From assembly GCF_000280055.1 (NCBI RefSeq), contig NZ_ALAB01000001.1:162385-226384 (forward strand): a stretch of DNA of 64,000 nucleotides. Direction: 5' to 3'. The stretch comes from Alishewanella aestuarii B11 (GTDB lineage Bacteria > Pseudomonadota > Gammaproteobacteria > Enterobacterales > Alteromonadaceae). The notes beneath the pieces are model-generated. The model was given only the letters and a program-made list of their open reading frames with translations. It was not told where the DNA came from and ran no database searches. Numbering within the stretch: the first letter of the stretch is position 1; each line of letters opens with the position of its first letter. Of the stretch, positions 42,907-54,354 are shown one piece after another. Both the position numbers and the translations under genes were made by a program.

Positions 42907-45687
42907 CTAGTGGGCTTCATCCCAGTTGTCGCCATAACCCACTTCGGCCAGTAAGGGTACATCGAGCTTAGCGGCACTAGCCATCAGCTGCTTTAACTCG
43001 GTCGCTAACCAACTGACATCGGCGGTGGTCACTTCGAACACCAATTCATCGTGTACCTGCATAATCATCGCTGCTTTGTCAGCGGCATGTTGCTGCAGCC
43101 AAGCCTGTACCTTAATCATCGCCAGTTTAATAATATCGGCTGCCGTACCTTGCATCGGCGCATTAATTGCCGCCCGCTCGGCGGCCTTTTGCCGGCCGAT
43201 ATTTTTGGTATTTATATCGGGCAGGTATAAACGCCGGCCAAACAGTGTCTCGACATAGCCCTGCTCATGAGCGTGTTTCCGGGTGCGCTCCATATAATCA
43301 AGCACACCGGGGAAGCGCTCAAAATAGCGATCTACATAATGCTGGGCTTCGCCCCGACCTATGCCGAGTTGTTTGGCCAGACCAAAGGCTGACATGCCAT
43401 AAATTAATCCGAAGTTCACGGCCTTGGCACGGCGCCGCTGCTCACTGCTAACTTGATCCAGACTTACCCCAAATACCTCAGCCGCGGTTGCCCGGTGTAC
43501 GTCCAGGCCTTTGGCAAAGGCGTCCAGTAGGGCTTTATCCTGCGACAGATGCGCCATAATCCGCAGTTCAATCTGCGAGTAATCGATGGCCATAATCAGC
43601 TTACCTGGCGGTGCAATAAAAGCCTGGCGGATCCGCCGCCCTTCTTCGGTGCGGATCGGAATATTCTGCAGGTTGGGTTCAGTGGAACTCAGGCGGCCGG
43701 TAGCGGCGACTGCCTGATGATAAGAGGTATGCACCCTGCCAGTTGCCGGGTTAATCATTTTCGGCAGTTTTTCGGTATAGGTGGAACGCAGTTTGCTCAG
43801 GCCACGGTGCTCCGTGATCAGTTTGGGAAATTCATATTCCAGTGCTAATTCTGCCAGCACCTCTTCTGCTGTAGAGGGCGTGCCGCTCGGGGTCTTTTTC
43901 AGTACCGGCAACTTCATCTGCTCGAACAGAATTTCTTGTAACTGTTTCGGGGAGGCCAGATTAAACTCTTTGCCGGCTTGTTTATAAGCCAGTTGCTCCA
44001 GTTCGGCAATCCGCTGACTTAACTGCTTGCTTTGCTCGGCCAGTAACTGGCTATCGATCAGCACGCCGTGCCGCTCGATATCGGACAGAATAGCAATCAG
44101 CGGCAGTTCAATCTCATTGAATACTTTGACCAGGCCGGGGCTTTGCTGCAACTGTGGCCACAATGTCTGATGCAGTCGCAAGGTGACATCGGCATCTTCG
44201 GCAGCGTACTCGGCCGCTTTTTCCAGTTCAATCTGGTTAAAGGTGAGTTGCTTGGCACCTTTACCGGCTATATCTTCGAAGCTGATGGTGCTATGTCCCA
44301 GATATTTCAGCGCCAGGCTGTCCATATCATGGCGGCCGGCCACCGAGTTCAGCACATAGGACTCCAGCATAGTGTCAAACTTAACGCCCTTAAGTGCAAT
44401 ATCGTAACGCGCCAGCACACTTTGGTCGTACTTCAGATTCTGGCCTACCTTGGCTTTGGCTGGATTTTCCAGCCAGGGTGTTAGGCGTTGCAGACAGTCC
44501 TTACGATCCAGTTGTGCCGGCGCGCCCAGATAGTCGTGTGCCAGCGGCAGGTACCAGGCTTTACCCGGCGCGGTAGCGAAGGACATCCCGACCAGTTCCG
44601 CCTGCATATAATCCAGGCTGGTGGTTTCGGTATCAAAAGCCGTCAGTTCAGCTTGCTCCAGCTCGGCTAATAAGGCAGTCAAATCTGCTGAGGTCAGAAT
44701 GGTCTGATACTGCTGGCGATCAATCACTTGTCTGACTTGCTCAGGGCTTTCTGTTGTTGGACTGTCTGCCTGCTCGGTGTTCGCTATTCCCGCCGCCGGC
44801 TCACTGTTGGCCAGGACTTCCGCCAGCCAGCGTTTAAATTCGCACTCCCGGTACAGCTCTGCCAATTGTGCCCGGTCGGCGGGCTGGATCTGCAATTCGT
44901 CCAGCGCGCAGGGAAGCTCTACGTCACACTTAATGGTTGCCAGCTCATATGACAGCTTTAGTTGGGCTTCAAATTCCTGCAGCTTAGCGGCCATGGTTTT
45001 CGCACCACGGAAACTCAGGCCTGCGACCTGATCCAGCTGTTGGTAAATCTGTGCGATAGAACCCAGCCCCTGCAGCAGAGCCGCTGCCGTTTTCTCCCCC
45101 ACCCCTGGTAGACCCGGGATGTTATCCACTTTATCGCCCATCAGCGCCAGATAATCGATAATCAACTCCGGGCCAATACCGAATTTTTCTATTACTGCAG
45201 GTGGATCGAGCAGCGTATTAGTCATGGTATTGATCAGTGTGACATGCTCATCAACCAGCTGCGCCATATCTTTATCACCGGTTGAAATCAGCGTATGGCG
45301 GCCAGCGGCACTGGCCTGGCGGGCCAGGGTACCTATTACATCGTCAGCTTCAACGCCGCTAATGCATAATAATGGCAGGCCCATAGCGCGAATAATCTTG
45401 TGCAGCGGCTCAATCTGGCTGCGTAGATCGTCTGGCATTGGTGGCCGGTGCGCTTTGTACTCAGCATACATTTCGTTGCGAAAAGTCGGGCCCTTGGCAT
45501 CGAATACTACCGCCATCTGGGTTGGCTGATACTGTTTCAGCAAACTTTTCAGCATATTGACGACGCCATAAATGGCACCGGTCGCTTCGCCGCGGGAGTT
45601 AGTCAGATGCGGTGGCGCATGATAGGCGCGAAATAAATAAGAAGAACCGTCAACCAATATTAACGGATTTGTCGGGATATAAACCAT
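42907..45687 (-). CDS. polA: DNA polymerase I
   Basis: A 926-aa protein with all three domains. The N-terminal 5'-3' exonuclease/FEN region has [15 protein letters not shown] and [13 protein letters not shown]. The 3'-5' exonuclease has [13 protein letters not shown] and EYAAEDAD. The family A polymerase has [18 protein letters not shown], the [16 protein letters not shown] metal site and [10 protein letters not shown]. It fills gaps and removes primers. The start at 45687 is the conserved family position. A consensus DnaA box lies about 100 bp upstream. Confidence 0.98.
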   Translation of the reverse strand: MVYIPTNPLILVDGSSYLFRAYHAPPHLTNSRGEATGAIYGVVNMLKSLLKQYQPTQMAVVFDAKGPTFRNEMYAEYKAHRPPMPDDLRSQIEPLHKIIRAMGLPLLCISGVEADDVIGTLARQASAAGRHTLISTGDKDMAQLVDEHVTLINTMTNTLLDPPAVIEKFGIGPELIIDYLALMGDKVDNIPGLPGVGEKTAAALLQGLGSIAQIYQQLDQVAGLSFRGAKTMAAKLQEFEAQLKLSYELATIKCDVELPCALDELQIQPADRAQLAELYRECEFKRWLAEVLANSEPAAGIANTEQADSPTTESPEQVRQVIDRQQYQTILTSADLTALLAELEQAELTAFDTETTSLDYMQAELVGMSFATAPGKAWYLPLAHDYLGAPAQLDRKDCLQRLTPWLENPAKAKVGQNLKYDQSVLARYDIALKGVKFDTMLESYVLNSVAGRHDMDSLALKYLGHSTISFEDIAGKGAKQLTFNQIELEKAAEYAAEDADVTLRLHQTLWPQLQQSPGLVKVFNEIELPLIAILSDIERHGVLIDSQLLAEQSKQLSQRIAELEQLAYKQAGKEFNLASPKQLQEILFEQMKLPVLKKTPSGTPSTAEEVLAELALEYEFPKLITEHRGLSKLRSTYTEKLPKMINPATGRVHTSYHQAVAATGRLSSTEPNLQNIPIRTEEGRRIRQAFIAPPGKLIMAIDYSQIELRIMAHLSQDKALLDAFAKGLDVHRATAAEVFGVSLDQVSSEQRRRAKAVNFGLIYGMSAFGLAKQLGIGRGEAQHYVDRYFERFPGVLDYMERTRKHAHEQGYVETLFGRRLYLPDINTKNIGRQKAAERAAINAPMQGTAADIIKLAMIKVQAWLQQHAADKAAMIMQVHDELVFEVTTADVSWLATELKQLMASAAKLDVPLLAEVGYGDNWDEAH

Positions 45688-46243
45688 GATGCTGTTCCTG
45701 CGCGGACTTGATGCTATAGCATGCCATAGCAGACCAGATCAGGCTAGCTGAACAAGTTTCCGGGATAGAGACTTATTAAGGCATAAGCTGTGGATAACTT
45801 TGTGCAAAACAATAGGAGATATTCACGCTGTAATTGACAGCATGGGGAACATTTTAATTCTAAGTGTTTGTCTTATAAAAGAAAGGTGCCTAACTGCAAG
45901 TGCCCTGATTCTTATTTTTTTAGCATTGCGTAATGTGGAAAACGCTTTAGCTTTCGCCCGGAGTCCATTCTCGACAGCAGCCTGCAACTCCGCGCAGGTT
46001 GAACAGACTATCACAACTGACGCTTTTGCCCAGAGCTAATTTTAAAAAATTTTGCTCCTAAAAAAATGCGCTTCTACTCAAAAAAGCATAAAGCAGGTTT
46101 GACGGGCCTTTTAGCAGATTAGCATCGCGATTTGATCTTGGGTTATTGTTGTGCAAAGGCTGAACAGGGACTCTTCCGTTCTGCGGCAAAGGCAGGCTAT
46201 AATGCCAGAAAATCAGTATGGCTTTTAGGATGGGATCATCACT
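45688..46243. other. Gene-poor region between polA and cytochrome c5
   Basis: The 556 bp hold divergent promoters but no convincing gene; two short overlapping frames (45800-46039 and the opposite strand) lack ribosome-binding sites and family features. A perfect DnaA box (TGTGGATAA, complement TTATCCACA) is at 45789-45797. A TATAAT -10 (46198-46203) serves the cytochrome c5 gene. Confidence 0.5.
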
Positions 46244-46639
46244 ATGAAGAAATTATCACTTGCAGTGGCATTACTGCTGACCACGCTGGGTATCAATGCC
46301 AGCACTGACCAGGAAAAAGATGCCATTGCCAAGCGTATTGCCCCAGTTGGCCAGGTTTATGTTGCTGGCGCAGCTGCCGCAACTGCTGCCGTTGCCTCGG
46401 GGCCTCGTAGCGGTGAGCAAGTATATCAGGCGGCTTGTTTTGCCTGTCACGGTACAGGTGCCCTGGATGCGCCTAAACCAAATTCAGCAGACTGGAAGCC
46501 GCGTATGGCACAGGGTTTTGATGTGTTGTTAAAGCACTCGATCGAAGGCTTTAACAATATGCCTGCGATGGGTACCTGTATGAACTGTTCGGAAGATGAA
46601 ATCGCTGCCGCCATCCGTTTTATGACCGACGGCGTTTAA
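46244..46639 (+). CDS. Cytochrome c5 family monoheme protein
   Basis: A 131-aa periplasmic protein with a signal peptide (MKKLSLAVALLLTTLGINAS), a short Ala-rich linker and one heme domain: CFACH heme-binding site, NNMPAMG axial-Met segment and the family's extra CMNCSEDEI cysteine pair. Small respiratory electron carrier in the envelope. Own promoter (TATAAT at 46198) and a GGAT-type ribosome-binding site. Confidence 0.92.
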   Translation: MKKLSLAVALLLTTLGINASTDQEKDAIAKRIAPVGQVYVAGAAAATAAVASGPRSGEQVYQAACFACHGTGALDAPKPNSADWKPRMAQGFDVLLKHSIEGFNNMPAMGTCMNCSEDEIAAAIRFMTDGV

Positions 46640-46819
46640 CCAGTTACTGCTGCATCATGAAAAGCCGCGCAATAGTGCGGCTTTTTTGTCTTCACGCTGT
46701 TTTAAAGCCACTTAAAACTAATTCAGTTTTATTTCTTTACTCACTCTTCCATGCGTCTAAACTTTATGCATAATAACACTTTGTTATTATTGCTCTGACC
46801 AGTGTTTTTGTGCAACGGA

Positions 46820-48688
46820 ATGGCGGATTTGAATAAGTTATCGACACTTCAGCATCAACTCAATAAAACCAATACCCGACTGCGGCGGTTATTGGCTTTA
46901 GTTGCGCGCTATAAAGAAGCCTATACCATTCAGGGCGCTTTGTTGAAACTGTCGGAACTGGCGAGCAGTATCAGCGATATGGCAGAGTTTTATCCGGCGA
47001 TCCACAAGATGGTGTCGGAGTTACTGCATGCGGAAAACTTTTATGTCGTGCTGTATGACAGCGAAACCACACAATATAGCCTGCAGTATTTTTCTGACGA
47101 AAAAGATCAGCAACTGATCGTGTCAGTGCCTTCCAGTGCTTTCTCCAGCGGCTTAACCGGTTATGTTGTGCGGACGCAACAACCTTTGCTCTGTGATGAG
47201 GCGCAGTTTGATGCGTTAGTCAGCAGTGGTGAAATCCAGTCGCAAGGCTCGCCATCCGCGCATTGGATGGGGATCCCGTTATTGCGCGAAGACAAAGTTA
47301 TCGGTGTGATGGCGATTCAGTCCTATGATCCGGCGTACCGCTATAACGAACATGATCTGAAACTGTTTAATAGCATTGGTAGTAATACCGTTATCGCACT
47401 GGATCGGGTAAAAAGCCGCGAATTGCTGGAAACGACAGTGCGGCAACGCACCTTGCAGCTGCGGCAAACTAACGAGTCGCTGCAAAAAGAAATCAAAGAG
47501 CGGATCCATGCCGAAAAGCTGCAGGCCGCCTTATATGAGATATCCGAATTAACGGCCAGTAGTCAGGATATGCAAACCTTTTACCGGGCTATGCATAAAG
47601 TACTTTGTGGCTTAATGGCGGCCGACAATTGCTATATAGCTCTGTTGGATCAGGACGGTACTAAACTGACCTTTCCATTTTATCTGGACCAGTTTAGCCC
47701 CGCCGCCAGTGACCGACCCTTGGGTAAAGGCTTTACCGAATATGTGATCCGCTGTGCTGAAGCGCGTTTGATCAATAGTGAGGAAGCGGCGCAGTTGGTG
47801 GAGCGGGGTGAGATCCGCCGTGGTATCGGCAGTTTAAACCAGCCACACCGTAACTCCAGTAGCTGGCTGGGTGCGCCATTAAAAGTGGATCAGCGGGTAC
47901 TGGGCGTGATAGCAGTGCAATCTTATGAAACAGGCTATCAGTATACCGAGCAGGAATTAACTATCCTGCGTTTTGTTTCACAACATATTGCCGTTGCCAT
48001 TCAGCGTAAATTAGCCTCGGAGCGTCAGCGCCAGCATCAGGAAGAGCTGGAACGTAAGGTATTTGAAAGTACGCGGGAATTACGGCAAACCAATTTGTTT
48101 TTACGTTTACAGGTAGAAGAGCGCAAAAAAGCCGAGCAAAAGCTGTTTTATGATGCCAATCATGATGTGTTAACCGGCCTCGCCAACCGGCAAATGTTTC
48201 TGCAGCAGCTTAAGCAGCAGTTTGCATTGATCAAACGCCAGAGCCAACCGGGTATGGCGTTGCTGTTTCTCGATCTGGATCGCTTTAAGTTGATTAATGA
48301 CACCCTGGGCCATCATATTGGTGATGCTTTTTTAATTGAGAGTAGTAAGCGGTTGCTCAGTGCCATCCGTGAACATGATGTGGCAGCGCGTTTTGGTGGT
48401 GATGAGTTTGTGGTAATGCTGCTGAATTTACAAAGCTTTCAGGATGCCGAAGAGGTGGCGCAGCGGATTATTGATAAATTCCGCCAGCCTTATCAGTTGG
48501 ACGGGCATAAAACTCAGTCTGGGGTCAGTATCGGTATAGCCCCGCTGACCATGGAATATCATCATGCCGATGCTTTGCTGCGTGATGCTGATGCCGCGAT
48601 GTACCATGCAAAAGCGCTGGGGCGTGGACGCTATGCAGTATTCCAGCCCGAGATGCGCGATCAGATGTTAAAGGCGCTGAGTAACTAA
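46820..48688 (+). CDS. GAF-GAF-GGDEF diguanylate cyclase
   Basis: A 622-aa soluble protein: an N-terminal coiled coil, two tandem GAF domains (about 45-190 and 250-395; both contain the same SWLG/HWMG...P and GVMAIQSY/GVIAVQSY blocks), a second coiled coil and a C-terminal GGDEF (RFGGDEFVVML, with RxxD five residues before it). It should make c-di-GMP in response to a small ligand or redox cue. The start is uncertain: ATG 46820 has GGA immediately before it; GTG 46802 would add six residues. Confidence 0.85.
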   Translation: MADLNKLSTLQHQLNKTNTRLRRLLALVARYKEAYTIQGALLKLSELASSISDMAEFYPAIHKMVSELLHAENFYVVLYDSETTQYSLQYFSDEKDQQLIVSVPSSAFSSGLTGYVVRTQQPLLCDEAQFDALVSSGEIQSQGSPSAHWMGIPLLREDKVIGVMAIQSYDPAYRYNEHDLKLFNSIGSNTVIALDRVKSRELLETTVRQRTLQLRQTNESLQKEIKERIHAEKLQAALYEISELTASSQDMQTFYRAMHKVLCGLMAADNCYIALLDQDGTKLTFPFYLDQFSPAASDRPLGKGFTEYVIRCAEARLINSEEAAQLVERGEIRRGIGSLNQPHRNSSSWLGAPLKVDQRVLGVIAVQSYETGYQYTEQELTILRFVSQHIAVAIQRKLASERQRQHQEELERKVFESTRELRQTNLFLRLQVEERKKAEQKLFYDANHDVLTGLANRQMFLQQLKQQFALIKRQSQPGMALLFLDLDRFKLINDTLGHHIGDAFLIESSKRLLSAIREHDVAARFGGDEFVVMLLNLQSFQDAEEVAQRIIDKFRQPYQLDGHKTQSGVSIGIAPLTMEYHHADALLRDADAAMYHAKALGRGRYAVFQPEMRDQMLKALSN

Positions 48689-48710
48689 GCGCCGACCCAT
48701 CGGGGGTTGT

Positions 48711-50726
48711 TTATCCTTTATTCAACAATTGCCGTAAGCGGGCAATATTCGCCGCGGCAGTTTGCTGGCGCTGTTCGGCCGTTTTTGGCTGATCCGGCTT
48801 TTGCCACTCTAAATCATCCTGCGGTAATTCCTGCAAAAAACGGCTGGGTTCAGGTCTGATGGTTTCACCAAATTGCCGGCGTTCGCGGGCATAGGTAAAG
48901 ATCAGTTCGCGCTGAGCCCGGGTAATGCCGACATAGGCCAGCCGGCGTTCTTCCTCGACATTGTCTTCGTCGATACTGGTTTGGTGCGGCAAAATGCCCT
49001 CTTCCATCCCAACCATAAACACGTATGGAAATTCCAGGCCTTTTGAAGCATGCAGGGTTAATAATTGCACCTGATCGGCCTGATCTTCCTGTTCCTGCCG
49101 TTCTAACATATCGCGCAGACAGAGTTTACTGACCACTTCATTGATCGTCATGGCTGGCTCGTCATCTTTGCCTTCCAGCATTTCGACAATCCAACGGTAC
49201 AGCTCGTTGACATTTTTCAGCGCCATTTCCGCTGCTTTCGGGCTGTTACTGGTTTCAAACAGCCAGGCTTCATAATGGCTTTGCCGGATCAGGTCACGTA
49301 TGGCTTCGCTGGCCTCAGCACGCTGGGCATTATCTGCCAGCTGATTGATCCAGTCAGCAAATTGCTGTACTGCCTGCAAACTGCGCGCCGGTAAAATATG
49401 CGCTAATTCCGGGTGGCAGCAGGCGGCGAACAGGCTGATATGCAGTTGATTAGCCAGATTGCCAATTTTTTCTAAGGTAGCATGGCCGATTTCCCGCCGC
49501 GGCACATTAATAATCCGCAATAGTGCGTTATCGTCATCCTGATTCACCAGCAAGCGCAAATAGGCCATCACATCCTTGATTTCGCTGCGGGCAAAAAAGG
49601 AGGTGCCGCCGGAAATACGATACGGAATACGGTTAGTCATCAGTGCTTTTTCAAATACCCGCGCCTGATGGTTGCCGCGGTACAGAATTGCATAATCCCG
49701 GTACTGGCTGCGATTACTAAAGCGGTGCGAGATAATTTCGGCTACTACCTTGTCGGCTTCGTCTTCTTCGTGTTTGCACGGCAAGACTTTTAGCGGCACA
49801 CCATAGCCGTTGACGCTAAACAGCTTTTTCTCAAACTCATGCGGGTTATTGGCGATCAGAATATTCGCCGCTTTTAAGATCCGCTCCGCTGAACGATAGT
49901 TCTGCTCCAGCTTGATCACCTGCAGTTCGGGAAAGTCTTTTTTCAGCAGCACCAGATTTTGCGGCCGGGCACCACGCCAGGAATAGATTGACTGGTCATC
50001 GTCGCCAACCACGGTAAAGCGGCGCCGCTCGCCGACCAGCCATTTCACCAGTTCATACTGGCTGGTGTTGGTATCCTGATATTCGTCGACCAGCAGATAG
50101 CGGATTTTCTGCTGCCAGCGTTCGCGGGTTTCGGTCTGATGTTGAAATAACAGGGTTGGCAGCAGAATAAGATCGTCAAAATCAAAGGCATTACACGCTT
50201 TTAGCATCTTGCTGTACTGCAGATAGTAATTCGCCAGGCTGATCGTTTCCGCATCCTGTGTTTGTTGCAGTGCCAGCTCAGGTAGCGTCAGGTCATTTTT
50301 CCAGCTGCTGATACGGTTTTGCAGCTTACGGATCAGTTCTTTATCACCGTTATACTCGCCATCGGTCAGTTCTTTTAACAGCGAAAAGCTGTCCTGATCG
50401 TCAAACAAACTGAAGTTAGCTTTGTAACCAAGCTGGCGAAATTCTTTTTTCAGAATTTCCAGTCCCAGCGTATGAAAGGTCGAGATGGTCAGGCCACGGG
50501 TGGCGCTTTTGGGTAACTGGGCGTTAATCCGCTCCCGCATCTCTCGCGCCGCTTTATTGGTGAAAGTCACCGCCGCGATATGTCGCGCGGGTAACTCGCA
50601 CTCCTGAATTAAGTAGGCGATTTTATTAATTATGACCCGGGTTTTGCCACTACCGGCGCCTGCCAGCACCAGACAGGGGCCGCCAATAAATTTAACCGCT
50701 GCGTCTTGCTGTGGATTTAACTTCAT
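48711..50726 (-). CDS. rep: ATP-dependent DNA helicase Rep
   Basis: A 671-aa UvrD-family helicase, colinear with E. coli Rep (673 aa): Walker A GAGSGKTR, Walker [53 protein letters not shown] and [10 protein letters not shown]. It unwinds 3'-5' at stalled forks. [14 protein letters not shown] at 50726 is the family start; the longer upstream frame crosses the divergent promoter region. It diverges from ubiK. Confidence 0.97.
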   Translation of the reverse strand: MKLNPQQDAAVKFIGGPCLVLAGAGSGKTRVIINKIAYLIQECELPARHIAAVTFTNKAAREMRERINAQLPKSATRGLTISTFHTLGLEILKKEFRQLGYKANFSLFDDQDSFSLLKELTDGEYNGDKELIRKLQNRISSWKNDLTLPELALQQTQDAETISLANYYLQYSKMLKACNAFDFDDLILLPTLLFQHQTETRERWQQKIRYLLVDEYQDTNTSQYELVKWLVGERRRFTVVGDDDQSIYSWRGARPQNLVLLKKDFPELQVIKLEQNYRSAERILKAANILIANNPHEFEKKLFSVNGYGVPLKVLPCKHEEDEADKVVAEIISHRFSNRSQYRDYAILYRGNHQARVFEKALMTNRIPYRISGGTSFFARSEIKDVMAYLRLLVNQDDDNALLRIINVPRREIGHATLEKIGNLANQLHISLFAACCHPELAHILPARSLQAVQQFADWINQLADNAQRAEASEAIRDLIRQSHYEAWLFETSNSPKAAEMALKNVNELYRWIVEMLEGKDDEPAMTINEVVSKLCLRDMLERQEQEDQADQVQLLTLHASKGLEFPYVFMVGMEEGILPHQTSIDEDNVEEERRLAYVGITRAQRELIFTYARERRQFGETIRPEPSRFLQELPQDDLEWQKPDQPKTAEQRQQTAAANIARLRQLLNKG

Positions 50727-50840
50727 CTGACCTGCCTTTTGTTCCGGGGTGGCATTGTAAGGCCTGACGGCAGAAATTTCATTCGCGTTCTGCCATTTAG
50801 GCCGTAGAATAGAGCAGAGCAATCGAAAACACCGGAGAAG

Positions 50841-51131
50841 ATGATGCTGGATCCGAAAAAAATTGAAGAGATCGCCCGCCAGATCGGCGCTGTGATCCCA
50901 CCGCAGCTAAAGCAGTTTGCCGATGAGTTGGAAAGCAAGGTTAAGCAGGTACTGCAAGCGAAGCTGGCTGATCTGGACTTTGTTAGTCGGGAAGAATTTG
51001 ACGTACAGCGTCAGGTACTACTGCGGACCCGGGAGAAAGTTGAGGCGATGGAGCAGCAACTGGCAGCTTTACTGGCTGAGAAAACCCAGGATTTCCGCCA
51101 GAACGAGCTGCCAAGCTCAGATCAGCAGTAA
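50841..51131 (+). CDS. ubiK: Ubiquinone biosynthesis accessory factor UbiK
   Basis: A 96-aa protein beginning [20 protein letters not shown], then an amphipathic helix and a coiled coil ([20 protein letters not shown]), matching UbiK/YqiC (BMFP domain). It binds membranes and UbiJ to support ubiquinone synthesis under oxygen. GGAG precedes tandem ATGs at 50841 and 50844. Confidence 0.9.
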   Translation: MMLDPKKIEEIARQIGAVIPPQLKQFADELESKVKQVLQAKLADLDFVSREEFDVQRQVLLRTREKVEAMEQQLAALLAEKTQDFRQNELPSSDQQ

Positions 51132-51177
51132 TGCAACCCTAAAAGCTGCGCCGGTGTTGGCCGGCGCAGTTAATTGT

Positions 51178-52107
51178 TTATTTTTGTACGGATTTCAGAA
51201 TTTCTGTTAAACCTGCAACCGCACCACCGATATTCGCCAGCTCGGCCGGCACTATCATCGTATTATTGGCTTTGGCCAGATTACCGAACTCTTTTACATA
51301 TTGCTCGGCAACCCGCAAGCTAACGGCTTCCTGACCACCAGGCTGGTTAATGGACTCGGCGATTTTGCGCAGACCCTCAGCGGTAGCGATGGCAATCAGC
51401 TCAATTTCACGCGCCCGACCTTCGGCCTCGTTAATCTGCCGCTGTTTGTCAGCTTCCGACAGGTTAATCACTTCCTGCTTCTGACCTTCAGAGACGTTAA
51501 TCATTGCCTGACGTTCACCCTCGGACTTGGCAATGGCGGCCCGCCGTTCCCGCTCGGCACGCATTTGTTGCTCCAGCGCATCTTTAATGCTAATTGGCAG
51601 CTCGATATCGGCAATTTCATAACGTAACACTTTAACGCCCCAAGGACCTGCTGCTTCGTCCAATGCCCGTACTACTTCTTCATTGATTTTTGCACGCTCT
51701 TCAAAGGTTTTATCCAGATCGGTCTGACCAATCACCGAACGCATAGTCGTTTGTGCCAATTGTGCCGCGGCATAGCGATAATCGTTGATGCCGTAACTGG
51801 CCTTCATCGGATCGATAACTTGCAGATACAAAATGCCATCAATACCGACCTGGATGTTGTCCCGGGTAACACAGGTTTGGCGTTTAACGTCGATCACTTC
51901 TTCTTTCAAAGTTTGGATATAAGCAACTTTATCGACAAAAGGGATCAGAATGTGAAAACCCGAATCAAGCGTGCGTGAGTATTTACCTAAGCGCTCAATC
52001 ACATAATTGCTTCGTTGCGGTACAACCCGGGCTGATTTGAAAATGGTGATCACCACCGCCAGCGCAAAGCCAAAGGTTAGAATGGTTTGAATATCTAATT
52101 GTTCCAT
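51178..52107 (-). CDS. qmcA: SPFH/band-7 membrane protein QmcA
   Basis: A 309-aa protein with one N-terminal membrane helix (ILTFGFALAVVITIFKSARVV), the band-7 domain (SNYVIERLGKYSRTLDSGFH, VIDPMKASYGINDYRYAAAQ) and a long coiled coil rich in EGERQAMINVSEGQK. It forms stomatin/flotillin-like rings in the inner membrane. The NfeD gene upstream is its usual partner, as in E. coli qmcA-ybbJ. Confidence 0.93.
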   Translation of the reverse strand: MEQLDIQTILTFGFALAVVITIFKSARVVPQRSNYVIERLGKYSRTLDSGFHILIPFVDKVAYIQTLKEEVIDVKRQTCVTRDNIQVGIDGILYLQVIDPMKASYGINDYRYAAAQLAQTTMRSVIGQTDLDKTFEERAKINEEVVRALDEAAGPWGVKVLRYEIADIELPISIKDALEQQMRAERERRAAIAKSEGERQAMINVSEGQKQEVINLSEADKQRQINEAEGRAREIELIAIATAEGLRKIAESINQPGGQEAVSLRVAEQYVKEFGNLAKANNTMIVPAELANIGGAVAGLTEILKSVQK

Positions 52108-52127
52108 AAGTTAAGACTCCTTTTTCG

Positions 52128-52568
52128 TTAGTTAACTTTGACAACAGTGAGATGAATACCCTCATTCGCAACAACACGCGCCAGATCGCCGGCTTTTAAC
52201 TCGTCACTGGATTGCGCATCCCACTGTACACCGTTCAACACTACCCGGCCGCGGCCGTGCTGAAAGTCTGCTAAAACTGTGGCTGTATCACCGATGTCTT
52301 CAGTAAAGCGCGATGGATGTTCGCCTTTGTCGGCGGTGAAACCAACAAACCAGCGTTTAAAACGGCCTCGGGCGGTAAATAGCAGGACCAGACTGACAAT
52401 ACCAAAGACGGTGTACTGAGTACTGGCCGCTTCAATCCAGCCGAGCTGCAGTAACACGCCGACGACAATGGCGGCTAACCCCAGAAACACTGCGACAATA
52501 CTGGTGGCCAGTAATTCGCTAAGAATTAATGCCACACCGATAATAATCCAAATCATGGCTGTACTCAT
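52128..52568 (-). CDS. NfeD-family membrane protein
   Basis: A 146-aa protein with three to four membrane helices (AMIWIIIGVALILSELLA; SIVAVFLGLAAIVVGVLLQ; FGIVSLVLLFTARG) and a soluble OB-fold C-terminus (IGDTATVLADFQHGRGRVVL, then AGDLARVVANEGIHLTVVKV). NfeD proteins work with SPFH rings, and this one lies 20 bp upstream of qmcA in the same operon. Confidence 0.9.
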   Translation of the reverse strand: MSTAMIWIIIGVALILSELLATSIVAVFLGLAAIVVGVLLQLGWIEAASTQYTVFGIVSLVLLFTARGRFKRWFVGFTADKGEHPSRFTEDIGDTATVLADFQHGRGRVVLNGVQWDAQSSDELKAGDLARVVANEGIHLTVVKVN

Positions 52569-52688
52569 TTAAACCTCCTGTTACTAGCTTTAGGCTCACC
52601 GCCGCAGTGTAGCGTTAAAATGACAGCTTGCTAACTGTTAATTTACAACGAATTGTAAAAAGGTGTAACAACCTGCGCCGGACTCGTT

Positions 52689-53750
52689 CTAGAGCTTAGT
52701 CTTCGCCAGAGCCAGGTCAAGCTGTTGTAAAAAGCTCAGCACGGTTTCTACCACCTGATGATAAAACGCGACATCGACTTTATCTGCCGTGTCTCTTGGC
52801 GTGTGGTAATCGGCATGATCGGCCACGCCAAAGTAGATAAAGGAGACGCCCTGCTGATGAAAGACGCCATGATCAGAACTGAGCGTCCAGTCCTGACTGT
52901 GGCCGGCTTTGTACCAGGGGCGATCGTGGGCGGCGATTAACTTAACAGCGCTCTGTTGTTGCAACTGTTCCAGTAATGGCAGTAACCAGGGATGATGATA
53001 ACTGCCAACGGCAAACAGCTGCTGTTCGGTATCGCGGCTTAACATATCAATATTGATATTAAACCTTAGCTGCTCGGCACTGAGCAGGCCGGTACGAAAT
53101 AGTGCTACCGCACCCTGCAAGCCTTTTTCCTCACTGTCCAGTGCGGCAAACAGTACCGGATGGCGCAGCGGATGCTTGGTAAGGTAACGTGCCAGTTCTA
53201 ACATGGCGGCGACGCCGGAGGCATTATCGTCGGCGCCATAGAAGATGGTATCGCCGTGCATGCCGAGGTGATCATAATGAGCGGTAATAATCAGTGGCTT
53301 TAAACCCGGCTCAGTACCCGGCAATAACCCGAGCACATTGGCTGCATCTTCCACTCCAGGAATAACGGCATTTTTGCGTCGAAGCCAGCGATTAAATGAA
53401 AAATGTTCCGTTACGCTATAGGGGTGCAGGTAACCCTCGCTGCCGGCGGGGGTTAAACCGATAGCGGCAAATTGTTCGGCAATCCATAATCTGGCAGCGA
53501 TGCCGCCCGGCGTACCCGGGGCGCGCCCTTGCCGCTCTGCCGCGGCCAGCCAGCTAAGGTCGGCCATCATCCGCTCCGCATCAAGACGTTGCTGTGGTGC
53601 TGCCGGCACGGCCTGTTGTTTTAGCGCAGTAATTCTGGCGCTTTCCTGCTGGGTTAGCTGCGTTAACCAGTAAGGTTTCAGACCATAGTAAGCCAAGAGC
53701 GCTATGACTACGATAGCCAGGGGCCAACGTAATTTTTTCAGTAATAACAT
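52689..53750 (-). CDS. M28-family zinc aminopeptidase
   Basis: A 353-aa protein with an N-terminal membrane anchor (LLLKKLRWPLAIVVIALLAYYG) and an M28 domain: metal ligands in HYDHLG, YGADDNASG, DSEEKGLQGA and the C-terminal SFIYFG/ADHADYHTPRDTADKVD. It should release N-terminal residues from peptides in the periplasm. Solitary gene; 115 bp upstream region. Confidence 0.9.
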   Translation of the reverse strand: MLLLKKLRWPLAIVVIALLAYYGLKPYWLTQLTQQESARITALKQQAVPAAPQQRLDAERMMADLSWLAAAERQGRAPGTPGGIAARLWIAEQFAAIGLTPAGSEGYLHPYSVTEHFSFNRWLRRKNAVIPGVEDAANVLGLLPGTEPGLKPLIITAHYDHLGMHGDTIFYGADDNASGVAAMLELARYLTKHPLRHPVLFAALDSEEKGLQGAVALFRTGLLSAEQLRFNINIDMLSRDTEQQLFAVGSYHHPWLLPLLEQLQQQSAVKLIAAHDRPWYKAGHSQDWTLSSDHGVFHQQGVSFIYFGVADHADYHTPRDTADKVDVAFYHQVVETVLSFLQQLDLALAKTKL

Positions 53751-53865
53751 CTGAACGTCCAGTTATCGATAAGTTTCTGCAAGGCAGCAATTCGCGCTGC
53801 CAACTACGTTTATGTAGTTATCATACTGATAATGTCCGGCAAAGTAGTGTTTTTTCGACTAGTTC

Positions 53866-54213
53866 TTACTGCGCTGCGACCACTTTGATTTCGACCTTCC
53901 AATGCGGATCGGCCAGTTTAGCTGCTACGGTAGTGCGTGCCAGTGCTGCGCCTTCAACCAACCAGGCATCCCATACCTGGTTCATCGCGGCATAATCGGC
54001 CATATCAGCCAGAAAAATCGTGACGTCGACCAGCTTGCGTTTATGACTAAAGCAACGCTCCAGCAGGGCGTCAATCTGAGACAGCACATTTTCGGTTTGG
54101 CTTTTAATATCGGTTGCCGTGGTATCCGGCACCATGCCAGCGCAAAAGATCAGGCCATTGGTAATAACGGCTTCTGAATAACGGACTGTAGGATCAATAT
54201 GTTGGATGCTCAT
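53866..54213 (-). CDS. RidA/YjgF-family imine deaminase
   Basis: A 115-aa protein with the RidA fold pattern; the catalytic Arg is in ARTTVAAKL, followed by VEIKVVAA. RidA hydrolyses reactive enamine/imine intermediates. This member is a divergent subgroup (no canonical IPYSQ N-terminus), so the substrate may differ. Solitary leftward gene. Confidence 0.85.
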   Translation of the reverse strand: MSIQHIDPTVRYSEAVITNGLIFCAGMVPDTTATDIKSQTENVLSQIDALLERCFSHKRKLVDVTIFLADMADYAAMNQVWDAWLVEGAALARTTVAAKLADPHWKVEIKVVAAQ

Positions 54214-54294
54214 CTTTATTGCTACCTTAGCCGGGAAAAGAGTAATGATAGGCTAACGCGCTTTATTGAAAACTGCCAGTTGCGGGCATAAAAA

Positions 54295-54325
54295 AGGGCG
54301 TACTGTCATGCGAAGCAGTACGCCA
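54295..54325 (-). terminator. Terminator after the DUF2884 gene
   Basis: GGCGTACTG and its complement (CAGTACGCC) form a stem near 54296-54322, and on the minus strand a T-run (plus-strand AAAAAA near 54290) follows it. Confidence 0.75.
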
Positions 54326-54354
54326 AGCCGTGGTTAGGAAATTGAACTCGTTGC

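Noticed and set aside
45800..46039. Two overlapping short frames between polA and cytochrome c5
   Set aside because: They are antisense to each other with no Shine-Dalgarno sequence and unlikely composition; treated as non-coding.
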